The position numbers and the translations under genes were made by a program. From positions 1-10,493 of the forward strand of contig MFBQ01000022.1 of assembly GCA_001776475.1 (NCBI GenBank): DNA of 10,493 nt, given 5' to 3'. This DNA is from Candidatus Curtissbacteria bacterium RIFCSPLOWO2_01_FULL_41_18 (GTDB lineage: Bacteria; Patescibacteriota; Microgenomatia; Curtissbacterales; GWA2-41-24). Below the pieces are notes generated by a model. That model made no database searches, was not told the origin of the DNA, and worked only from the letters and a program-made list of their open reading frames with translations. This document shows, in pieces, positions 1 through 5,931 of this stretch (position 1 is its first letter; the number at the start of each line of letters is the position of its first letter).

Positions 1-409
1 CTGCCTGACGCCAGACGGTCTCCGATTGTGATTGGACACCTTCTTCTGCATCTAAAACAGTGACACCGCCATCTAAAACTCTGAGAGATCTTTCGACTTC
101 GGCGGTGAAATCGACATGGCCAGGAGTATCAATGATATTAATCCTAGTTTCAACGTTTTTAAAAGGACCGGTGGTGGGGCTCCAAAAGGTTGTTACAGCG
201 GCCGAAACTATTGTAATACCACGTTCTTTTTCTTGGGCCATCCAATCGGTGACGGTCGTACCCTCATCGATGTTGCCGAGTTTGTAAGTTTTACCCGTGT
301 AGAAAAGAATCCGCTCTGTGGTTGTGGTTTTACCAGCATCAATATGGGCAATAATCCCAATGTTTCTGATTCTTTCGAGCGGATACAGACGTGAACCTTT
401 ATCGGCCAT
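1..409 (-). CDS. fusA: Elongation factor G, N-terminal 136 residues (partial, runs off left edge)
   Basis: EF-G is the cytoplasmic GTPase that drives ribosomal translocation and, with ribosome recycling factor, subunit splitting. The visible part is the start of the G domain. The P-loop is AHIDAGKTTTTE (residues 21-32), the switch I G2 element is RGITI (63-67), the G3 element is DTPGH (94-98), and the SQSETVWRQ segment follows near residue 128. The ATG at 409 gives the usual short EF-G N-terminus (MADKGSRLYPLERIRNIGI). No SD sequence precedes it; instead a 5-bp hairpin with a GCAA loop occupies that position. The stretch between switch I and G3 (residues 78-90) looks a little longer than in E. 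coli EF-G. The gene lies 73 nt downstream of the small coiled-coil gene and is probably co-transcribed with it. The stop codon and domains II-V lie outside the window. Confidence 0.97.
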   Translation of the reverse strand, partial: MADKGSRLYPLERIRNIGIIAHIDAGKTTTTERILFYTGKTYKLGNIDEGTTVTDWMAQEKERGITIVSAAVTTFWSPTTGPFKNVETRINIIDTPGHVDFTAEVERSLRVLDGGVTVLDAEEGVQSQSETVWRQA

Positions 410-413
410 ATGT

Positions 414-427
414 ATATCTTGCGATAT
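414..427 (-). promoter_or_regulatory. Hairpin with GCAA tetraloop at the fusA ribosome-binding position
   Basis: On the minus strand ATATC-GCAA-GATAT forms a 5-bp stem with a GNRA-type loop ending four bases before the fusA ATG. No GGAGG-like sequence is present in the 25 bases upstream. The stem is short and AT-rich, so it may have no function, but it sits exactly where an SD would be expected. Confidence 0.35.
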
Positions 428-482
428 TTTGTATGAGAGTTGACAATGATTTTCTGCTTGGCAAGGCAATCATAAAGGTAAC

Positions 483-752
483 TTACTTAGTTTTGGATGG
501 GTTAGGTTTTTGTAAAGTTTGTGAGCCTTGGTGTTCAAGATTTCTGATTTCCGTTTTAACTTCGGCAATCATAGCGCGAAACACTGAAATCTCTTCATCG
601 GCAAGTTCCCAGGCAGCATTCTCTTGCCAGGCACTGCCAGACTCTTGATAAGCCTCACCATACTTGGCCAGCGCCTCTTTGAGCTTGACCTCTTCAAGCT
701 CGGAAAGCTTACTTTTGAGTTGTTTTAATTTTTGAGCTTTTGATAATGCCAT
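483..752 (-). CDS. Small GreA N-terminal-domain-like coiled-coil protein (89 aa)
   Basis: The protein reads as a helical hairpin: a charged heptad-like helix at residues about 4-37, a turn (ESGSAWQEN, 37-45), a second helix at about 46-74, and a polar Lys/Pro tail (75-89). The segment QENAAWELADEE followed by a long acidic helix resembles KENAEYHAAREQQ of E. coli GreA, so the tip Glu-Asn pair is retained (E44, N45). The catalytic tip Asp of GreA (D41) has no clear counterpart. The FKBP-like C-terminal domain that anchors Gre factors to the polymerase is absent; family members are normally about 158 aa. The start ATG at 752 is supported by AAAGGA 7 nt upstream. The gene sits between rpsG and fusA, a place usually empty in str operons. 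A role as an RNA polymerase secondary-channel binder is inference; it could instead be an unrelated helical-hairpin protein. That it is a real gene is well supported by its SD and context. Confidence 0.65.
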   Translation of the reverse strand: MALSKAQKLKQLKSKLSELEEVKLKEALAKYGEAYQESGSAWQENAAWELADEEISVFRAMIAEVKTEIRNLEHQGSQTLQKPNPSKTK

Positions 753-753
753 C

Positions 754-780
754 CTTCGTCCTTTCAGGCCTCAGGACAAG
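754..780 (-). promoter_or_regulatory. Hairpin sequestering the SD of the Gre-like gene
   Basis: On the minus strand GTCCT (762-758 against 777-773) pairs with AGGAC. The stem extends through CTT/AAG after a one-base bulge, with a 10-nt loop containing AGGCCT. The 3' arm contains the AAAGGA SD of the small gene, so this fold would hide its ribosome-binding site. This is a structure prediction by eye only. Confidence 0.4.
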
Positions 781-840
781 TATTTAAACCTAAATTTTAT
801 TAGAGCAGAAAAGGCGTTGTTTTTCAATAATTAAGCGAGG

Positions 841-869
841 ATTATACCAGCAGGTCGCCTTAACTGCAA
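841..869 (-). promoter_or_regulatory. Candidate extended -10 promoter for the Gre-like gene and fusA
   Basis: On the minus strand there is a consensus TATAAT (846-841) preceded by TGG, which makes an extended -10. A weak -35 TTGCAG (869-864) lies at a 17-bp spacing. Transcription would begin near 834 and give a leader of about 80 nt before the ATG at 752. It lies downstream of the rpsG stem-loop, which suggests that the Gre-like gene and fusA form a separately controlled unit. Confidence 0.6.
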
Positions 870-899
870 GCAGTTGACAGCGCTCCTCTGATATATCAG
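862..899. repeat. Two adjacent palindromes in the promoter spacer
   Basis: AACTGC-AA-GCAGTT (862-875) is a 6-bp inverted repeat with a 2-bp centre overlapping the -35 of the downstream promoter. CTGATATATCAG (888-899) is a perfect 12-bp palindrome over the -10 of the upstream promoter. A looser TTGACA/TGTCAA pair (874-879 and 912-917) brackets the second. The placement is typical of operator sites, but no regulator is known. Confidence 0.5.
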
Positions 900-917
900 G
901 GACAGTGAAGTTGTCAA
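890..917 (-). promoter_or_regulatory. Second candidate promoter, upstream
   Basis: A consensus -35 TTGACA (917-912) is followed after 16 bp by TATATC (895-890). The -10 lies inside the perfect palindrome at 888-899. It is weaker than the extended -10 promoter downstream, but the -35 is perfect. It may be an alternative or regulated promoter. Confidence 0.4.
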
Positions 918-951
918 GCTGTTACCAACGGAAATAGGCAAACGCTTTTAG

Positions 952-983
952 ATAGTTATTACCCGCCATTGGCGGGGAACTAT
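952..983 (-). terminator. GC-rich stem-loop after rpsG
   Basis: CCCGCC/GGCGGG (962-967 with 971-976) forms a 6-bp GC stem with a 3-nt loop. It is extended by ATAGTT/AACTAT (952-957 with 978-983) across a small internal loop. It lies 14 nt beyond the rpsG stop on the transcribed strand. There is no run of T after it, so it is not a textbook intrinsic terminator; it may be a weak terminator or a 3'-end stabiliser or processing site. Confidence 0.5.
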
Positions 984-997
984 TGCAAGGATTGAGC

Positions 998-1495
998 TCA
1001 CCATCTAAAGTGAGCAAAAGCTTTATTTGCCTCGGCCATGCGGTGCATTTCTTCTTTTTTGGCAACAGCACGACCTTCACCTTTGGACGCTTCTAGTATC
1101 TCTGCCGTGAGTTTGGCAATCATCACAGGTTTGTTTTTTGGCCTATCGGCAAACTCTGGCAAGGGTCGGTTTCTGGCCGCCGCGACCAACCATGAAATTG
1201 CCAAAGATTGGCGACGAGAACCGCGAACTTCCATCGGTATCATGTATGATGCTCCGCCAACTCTTCTTGGTCTAACCTCCATTCTAGGTGAAACATTTTC
1301 TAGTGCTTTTTCTAAGGTGTCAAGGGGGTCTTGACCCGTTGGCTTAATGTTTTCTAGAGACTGGTAAACAATTTTTTGGGCTACTTGCTTTTTACCGCTT
1401 ACCATAATCTTATTGATAAGTTTGGCAATAATTTGACTCGCGTAAAGCAAGTCTGGTTGAATTTTTCTTCTTTCGACCTTTCCGCTCCTTGGCAT
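998..1495 (-). CDS. rpsG: 30S ribosomal protein S7
   Basis: S7 binds the 3' major domain of 16S rRNA, nucleates assembly of the 30S head and lines the E-site/mRNA exit region. The 165-aa product has the family N-terminus (MPRSGK), the central SPRMEVRPRRVGGASYMIP region with its beta-hairpin (residues 69-87), and the canonical end MAEANKAFAHFRW. It is about 9-10 residues longer than the usual 155-156, and the extra residues fall near 109-121 (RNRPLPEFADRPKNKP), between two conserved helices. The ATG at 1495 is supported by an AGGGAG SD 5-6 nt upstream. It follows rpsL after a 128-nt AT-rich spacer. In well-studied bacteria S7 is the translational autoregulator of the str operon; whether that holds here is not visible. 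Confidence 0.98.
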   Translation of the reverse strand: MPRSGKVERRKIQPDLLYASQIIAKLINKIMVSGKKQVAQKIVYQSLENIKPTGQDPLDTLEKALENVSPRMEVRPRRVGGASYMIPMEVRGSRRQSLAISWLVAAARNRPLPEFADRPKNKPVMIAKLTAEILEASKGEGRAVAKKEEMHRMAEANKAFAHFRW

Positions 1496-1517
1496 TATTG
1501 CTCCCTTCGATCACAAA

Positions 1518-1548
1518 GTGAAAAGTGAAAAGTGAAAAGTGAAAAGTT
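1518..1548. repeat. 7-bp tandem repeat (GTGAAAA)x4
   Basis: Four exact copies of GTGAAAA (1518-1545) plus a partial copy lie 23 nt upstream of the rpsG start; on the transcribed strand they read TTTTCAC. It is a simple-sequence tract within the rpsL-rpsG spacer, prone to slippage, and would sit in the mRNA leader of rpsG. Confidence 0.9.
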
Positions 1549-1586
1549 ATTGAGGCTCATCTTATGGATCCTTAATTCTAAATTTA

Positions 1587-1609
1587 CATTTTTCATTTTG
1601 ATATTTGAT
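1587..1609. repeat. Low-complexity spacer motif shared with the rpoC-rpsL spacer
   Basis: TTTGATATTTGAT (1597-1609) recurs exactly at 2217-2229. In each case it lies about 13-15 nt beyond the stop of the upstream gene (rpsL and rpoC). Adjacent to it, CATTTTTCATTTTGA (1587-1601) is the inverted relative of TCAAAATGCAAAAT at 2095-2108. Confidence 0.6.
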
Positions 1610-1623
1610 ATTTAATTTTTTAT

Positions 1624-2091
1624 TTATGATTCTGGTGCTGGTCGAGTCTGAGTAGTAGCTGTTGCCTGAGCTCCAGTCACAGCGCCAGATTTTTTGGTTC
1701 CGTAAAGCGAACGGCCTTGTTTCCTGCCAACAACTCCGCTGGCGTCGTATTTTCCCCTAACAACATGGTACTTTACACCTGGTAAATCTTTGACACGACC
1801 ACCTCTAACCAAAACTATTGAGTGCTCAGCTAGTTCATGGCCAACACCCGGAATATAGGCTGTGATTTCTTGCTTGTTTGAAAGTCTGACTCTAGCAACC
1901 TTTCTTAATGCTGAATTTGGTTTTCTGGGAGTCATAGTTTTAACTACAACACAAACACCGCGTTTCTGGCTTGATGGGTAGTAGGCATAACGGTTAGCAA
2001 CGCTGTTGAAGGCACGACGAAGAGCGGTTGCGCGAACCCTTTTAGCCTTCGATTTTCTCCCTTTTCTAACAAGTTGATTAATGGTCGGCAT
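1624..2091 (-). CDS. rpsL: 30S ribosomal protein S12, with Arg at the streptomycin-determining position
   Basis: S12 lies at the decoding centre of the 30S subunit and helps control tRNA selection. The 155-aa product contains MPTINQLVRKGRKSK at the start, QKRGVC (42-47), the TPRKPNSALRK decoding loop (54-64), IPGVGHELAEHS (80-91) and GGRVKDLPGVKYH (97-109). The N-terminal region has the longer spacing seen in B. subtilis S12 rather than the short E. coli form. R56 aligns with Lys56 of B. subtilis and Lys43 of E. coli; the second streptomycin site, K101 (E. coli Lys88), is unchanged. After GTKK there is an Ala/Thr-rich tail of about 21 residues, beyond the usual C-terminus. The ATG at 2091 is fixed by homology but has no SD sequence; the preceding bases are AT-rich. 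It is 150 nt downstream of rpoC. Confidence 0.98.
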   Translation of the reverse strand: MPTINQLVRKGRKSKAKRVRATALRRAFNSVANRYAYYPSSQKRGVCVVVKTMTPRKPNSALRKVARVRLSNKQEITAYIPGVGHELAEHSIVLVRGGRVKDLPGVKYHVVRGKYDASGVVGRKQGRSLYGTKKSGAVTGAQATATTQTRPAPES

Positions 2092-2119
2092 AATTCAAAA
2101 TGCAAAATTTTGTCAGAGA

Positions 2120-2186
2120 ATTATATCATATCTTTTAAATTACGACATATAAACAGTTTTATTCTGCAAAAAAAATGACAAGTCAA
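2120..2186 (-). promoter_or_regulatory. Candidate promoter elements upstream of rpsL
   Basis: Two weak possibilities are visible in the 150-nt AT-rich rpoC-rpsL spacer. TTGACT (2186-2181) lies 17 bp before AATAAA (2163-2158). A perfect TATAAT (2125-2120) lacks a good -35 and would give a leader of only about 22 nt. AT-rich sequence produces such matches by chance, so read-through from rpoBC may be the main source of transcript. Confidence 0.35.
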
Positions 2187-2241
2187 ATGCTAGCTGATAT
2201 TTCTATAATTTTTATCTTTGATATTTGATTTGTTGATTTGC

Positions 2242-5200
2242 TTACTTTATAGCGGCTCTTTCGGGGCTAGTCGGTATAAGTCTTCCAATAATGACGTTTT
2301 CCTTAAGACCAAGAAGTTTGTCGACTCTTCCCTCAATAGCTGCATCGGTTAAGACTCTGGTTGTTTCTTGGAATGAGGCGGCAGAAAGGAAGCTTTCAGT
2401 GTATAGAGCAGTTCGGGTAATTCCCAAAATAACTACTTGGGCTGTTGCCGGTTCACCGCCTTCTGCTAAAACTTTGGCATTTTCTTCTTGGAAGCGGTTC
2501 TTGTCGATCAGCTCACCGGGCAGAAGTACCGTATCACCGGACGACTCAACTCTGACTTTTTCGCTCATCTTTTTGACAATAACCTCGAAGTGTTTATCGT
2601 TGATGGCTACGCCCTGGCTTTCATATACTTCTTGAGCGCCATCAATAATATATTTTTGAGCATTCTTGAGACCAGAAACAGCAAGGACCTCCTTGATATC
2701 AAGATAACCTGCTGAAAGAGGAGCACCGGCCGCTATCAGTTGCCCTTCGGCAACAGTCAACTCGGAAGTAGGAGGGATAAAATATTCTCTTTCGACAGGA
2801 GGCTTCAGGTTGGTACTTTTAACTTTCAGGGTATATCCTTCTTCAGTCTCCTCTATCTTAACCTTGCCCGCAATCTCAGAAATTTGAGCCACATATTTAG
2901 GCGTACGCGCCTCGAAAAGTTCTTCCACACGAGGCAGACCTTGAGTAATATCTAAACCAACAATACCACCAGTATGGAAAGTTCGCATTGTAAGCTGGGT
3001 GCCAGGTTCACCTATACTTTGCGCTGCAATTACGCCAACGGGGGTTCCAATAGTAACGACCTTACGAGTAGCCAAGTTTTTACCGTAACAAGCGGCGCAA
3101 AGCCCATATTTTGCCTCGCAAGTAAGTGGTGAACGAACCAAAACCTGATCGACACCGTTTGAGTCTATCGCCTGGGCAGATTTTTCATCAATTAAGATAT
3201 TGGCACCTAAAAGGACTTTTTTATTCTTCAGTGTGATAGGGACTGAAGTGACTCGTCCGATTATTCTAGCTATAAATGGCGCCTGGCGTTTGTCGGTTTT
3301 GGAGATGAATAATCCAAGGGACGTGCCACAATCTTCAATTCTAATAATAGCATCGTGGGCAACATCAACAAGCCTTCTGGTCAAGTAGCCCGATTCAGCG
3401 GTTTTAATTGCTCTGTCTGCCAGCCCCTTTCTGGCACCACGGGCGCTGGTGAAGTATTCAAAAACGGAAAGACCTTCCCTAAAATTAGATTTAATAGGCA
3501 GTGGAACAATTTGTCCTGAAGGGTCTGTCACTAGCCCTCGCATCGCTGACAATTGTTTTACTTGCTCGGCTGTTGCACGGGATCCTCCCGAATCAGAAAT
3601 AATTTTAATAGAATTGTCCGCCCTTAAATTTTTCCAAGTTAAGTCTGCAAGCTCATTAGTTACTGAAAGCCAGACCTCCTGAGAAAGACGTCTTTGCTCA
3701 TCTTTAGTGATGAGGCCTAGTCTAAAGTTCTTTTCAATAGTTTCAACCTCTTTTTCAGCTTTTTGAATAATGTCGTCTTTGCTGTCAACAACCACACAAT
3801 CAAAAACCGAAACCGAAAGACCAGAAAAAGTGGCTCCTTCAAAACCTAAACTCTTGAGTTTATCGATCAGGCTTGTTACCTGCTCTTCGGGAATTTGATC
3901 AATTGCCAAGTTGATAATTTTCTTAATCATGCTTGCCGAAATGGTTTCATTAATGAAGCGAAAACTTTCTGGAAGTAGAAGATTAAAAAGAACTCTGCCT
4001 GGCGTCGTTTTGGTAATCCCAATCCCATCTGCCGTTCTGAGGTCGATTTGTTGCCTTGCCTTAATCTTTTGGCAGCCGAGGGCCAATATAACCTCGTTTT
4101 CAGAGGCAAAGACACTTTTATCGTATGGAGGAATGTTGGGATCTGGCAATGTCAAGTAATATACTCCAAGTGCCATCTCTTTGTTGGGTAAAGTGATGGG
4201 TGAACCATCTGCTGGTCTGACTAAGTTTCTGGCAGCCATCATCAGTCTTTGAGCCTCTTCTTTTGACTTCTCCGAAAGTGGAACATGAATTGCCATTTGA
4301 TCCCCATCGAAGTCGGCATTAAATCCGGCACAAATACACGGATGAATTTGTATTGCATCTCCATCGATTAAAAGTGGATAGAAAGCTTGAATACCCAAGC
4401 GGTGCAGAGTGGGTGCACGATTTAGAAGGATTGGGTGGTTCTTGGTAATTTCTTCTAAAATATCCCAGACTTCGCCACTTCTTCTTTCTAAAAAGTGTTT
4501 GGCACTTTTAACATTGGGTGCAAAACCTTGGGCGATAATTTCCCTAAGGACAAATGGTTTAAACATCTCCAGAGCCATCTCTTTGGGAACACCGGCTTGA
4601 TTCAGTCCGAGTTCAGGACCAACAACAATAACTGATCGACCAGAGTAATCGACTCTTTTACCCAAAAGGTTTTGTCTAAACCTCCCTTGTTTCCCCCGAA
4701 GCATATCGGACAGTGATCTTAGGTCTTGAGATGCTCTTGTTGATCTAACGCGTTGTGAGTCAATGAGCGCATCGACTGCTTCTTGTAACATTCTTTTCTC
4801 ATTTCTCAAAATTATTTCTGGTGCTCCGAGCTCAATTAGTTTTTTAAGTCTGTTATTCCTGTTAATAACTCTTCTGTATAGATCGTTAAGGTCTGATGTT
4901 GCAAATCTACCACCAGATAACTGGACCATCGGTCTTAGGTCTGGAGGAAGAACTGGTAGTATTTTTAGGGTCATCCATTTTGGAGAAATGCCAGCTTTGC
5001 GCATACTCTCGACAACTCGCAAGCGTTTGGTTGCTTTAATATGTTTTTGACCGGTTGTCTTGACTATTTCAGCCCGCAAGGAAACTGCCAATTCGGAAAG
5101 ATCAATTTTCTCCAGTACCGCAAGCACTGCTTCTGCGCCCATACCGACTTTAATACAAGGATGGGCATCATAATCTGTAAGTTTAAGATATTCCTCTTCC

Positions 5201-5931
5201 GAAAGCAGATCCAGGGGTTTTAACGAATTGACCATGTCACCTATATTCTTGTAAATCTCCTCGAGTCTGGCGATTTCTTGGGCAGTATCTTCTCTTAGTT
5301 TTGCTTGTTTTTGACGCATAACAAGCTGAGTTTCCTCTATTTTCAGCTCAAGATGCTCTTTGACTTTGCCTTTGGCCTTAATGGCAGCAATTTCTTTCCT
5401 AACCTCTTTTTCTTCGTTTTCGAGTTTTGATTTAAGGAAACTCTGCTGCTCTTTTCGCTTTTTTTCAAGTTCATCCTCAAGTTTTTTGATTATTTCTTTC
5501 CTTTTTTCGGTGTCAATCTCAATTGCTAAATAAGAAGCAAAATAAACTACCGCATCAAGATTTCTTGGGGAAATATCTAGGAGCAATCCCAGTTTTGAGG
5601 GGCTGCCTTTGAAAAACCAATTATGGACTACCGGCGCCGCAAGAGAAATATGACCCATTCTTTCTCTTCTGACCCTAGACTGCGTGACTTCGACACCACA
5701 TTTATCGCAGATAATACCTCGATATCTAATTCTTTTATATTTACCACAATAACACTCCCAATCCTTTGTAGGCCCAAAAATTCGCTCATCAAAAAGTCCA
5801 TCTTTTTCGGGTTTTAAGGTACGGTAATTGATAGTCTCGGGTTTGGTTATCTCACCAAACGACCAAGTTTTAATATCCTCGTTAGAGGCAAGTGTCAGTT
5901 TTAATGCTTCAAAATCGATTAGTTCATTCAT
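2242..5931 (-). CDS. rpoC: DNA-directed RNA polymerase subunit beta'
   Basis: Beta' carries the catalytic centre of RNA polymerase. The first zinc-binding motif is at C60, C62, C75 and C78. The catalytic loop NADFDGD is at 538-544, with D540, D542 and D544 holding the active-site Mg2+. The second zinc site is C868, C938, C945 and C948. The trigger loop is GTQLTMRTFHTGG, with M982, R983 and H986. At 1229 aa the protein is close to Gram-positive beta' (about 1200) and lacks the large trigger-loop insertion of E. coli. Residues about 140-230 form a highly charged, Lys/Glu-rich coiled coil inserted between the zinc region and the conserved LLSEEEY segment, resembling the helical insert known in actinobacterial beta'. 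Its ATG overlaps the rpoB stop as ATGA, so the two subunits are probably translationally coupled. All key residues are present. Confidence 0.99.
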   Translation of the reverse strand: MNELIDFEALKLTLASNEDIKTWSFGEITKPETINYRTLKPEKDGLFDERIFGPTKDWECYCGKYKRIRYRGIICDKCGVEVTQSRVRRERMGHISLAAPVVHNWFFKGSPSKLGLLLDISPRNLDAVVYFASYLAIEIDTEKRKEIIKKLEDELEKKRKEQQSFLKSKLENEEKEVRKEIAAIKAKGKVKEHLELKIEETQLVMRQKQAKLREDTAQEIARLEEIYKNIGDMVNSLKPLDLLSEEEYLKLTDYDAHPCIKVGMGAEAVLAVLEKIDLSELAVSLRAEIVKTTGQKHIKATKRLRVVESMRKAGISPKWMTLKILPVLPPDLRPMVQLSGGRFATSDLNDLYRRVINRNNRLKKLIELGAPEIILRNEKRMLQEAVDALIDSQRVRSTRASQDLRSLSDMLRGKQGRFRQNLLGKRVDYSGRSVIVVGPELGLNQAGVPKEMALEMFKPFVLREIIAQGFAPNVKSAKHFLERRSGEVWDILEEITKNHPILLNRAPTLHRLGIQAFYPLLIDGDAIQIHPCICAGFNADFDGDQMAIHVPLSEKSKEEAQRLMMAARNLVRPADGSPITLPNKEMALGVYYLTLPDPNIPPYDKSVFASENEVILALGCQKIKARQQIDLRTADGIGITKTTPGRVLFNLLLPESFRFINETISASMIKKIINLAIDQIPEEQVTSLIDKLKSLGFEGATFSGLSVSVFDCVVVDSKDDIIQKAEKEVETIEKNFRLGLITKDEQRRLSQEVWLSVTNELADLTWKNLRADNSIKIISDSGGSRATAEQVKQLSAMRGLVTDPSGQIVPLPIKSNFREGLSVFEYFTSARGARKGLADRAIKTAESGYLTRRLVDVAHDAIIRIEDCGTSLGLFISKTDKRQAPFIARIIGRVTSVPITLKNKKVLLGANILIDEKSAQAIDSNGVDQVLVRSPLTCEAKYGLCAACYGKNLATRKVVTIGTPVGVIAAQSIGEPGTQLTMRTFHTGGIVGLDITQGLPRVEELFEARTPKYVAQISEIAGKVKIEETEEGYTLKVKSTNLKPPVEREYFIPPTSELTVAEGQLIAAGAPLSAGYLDIKEVLAVSGLKNAQKYIIDGAQEVYESQGVAINDKHFEVIVKKMSEKVRVESSGDTVLLPGELIDKNRFQEENAKVLAEGGEPATAQVVILGITRTALYTESFLSAASFQETTRVLTDAAIEGRVDKLLGLKENVIIGRLIPTSPERAAIK

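Noticed and set aside
60..394. Plus-strand open frames of 75 and 92 aa at the left edge
   Set aside because: They are antisense to the well-supported EF-G N-terminus and overlap each other in different frames.
1038..1334. 98-aa plus-strand open frame opposite rpsG
   Set aside because: It lies wholly antisense to the conserved S7 gene, resembles no known protein and has no separate upstream signals.
2167..2187. Possible terminator after rpoC: TGAC-TT-GTCA followed by eight T on the minus strand
   Set aside because: The stem is only 4 bp with a 2-nt loop, too weak to call, and it overlaps a candidate -35.
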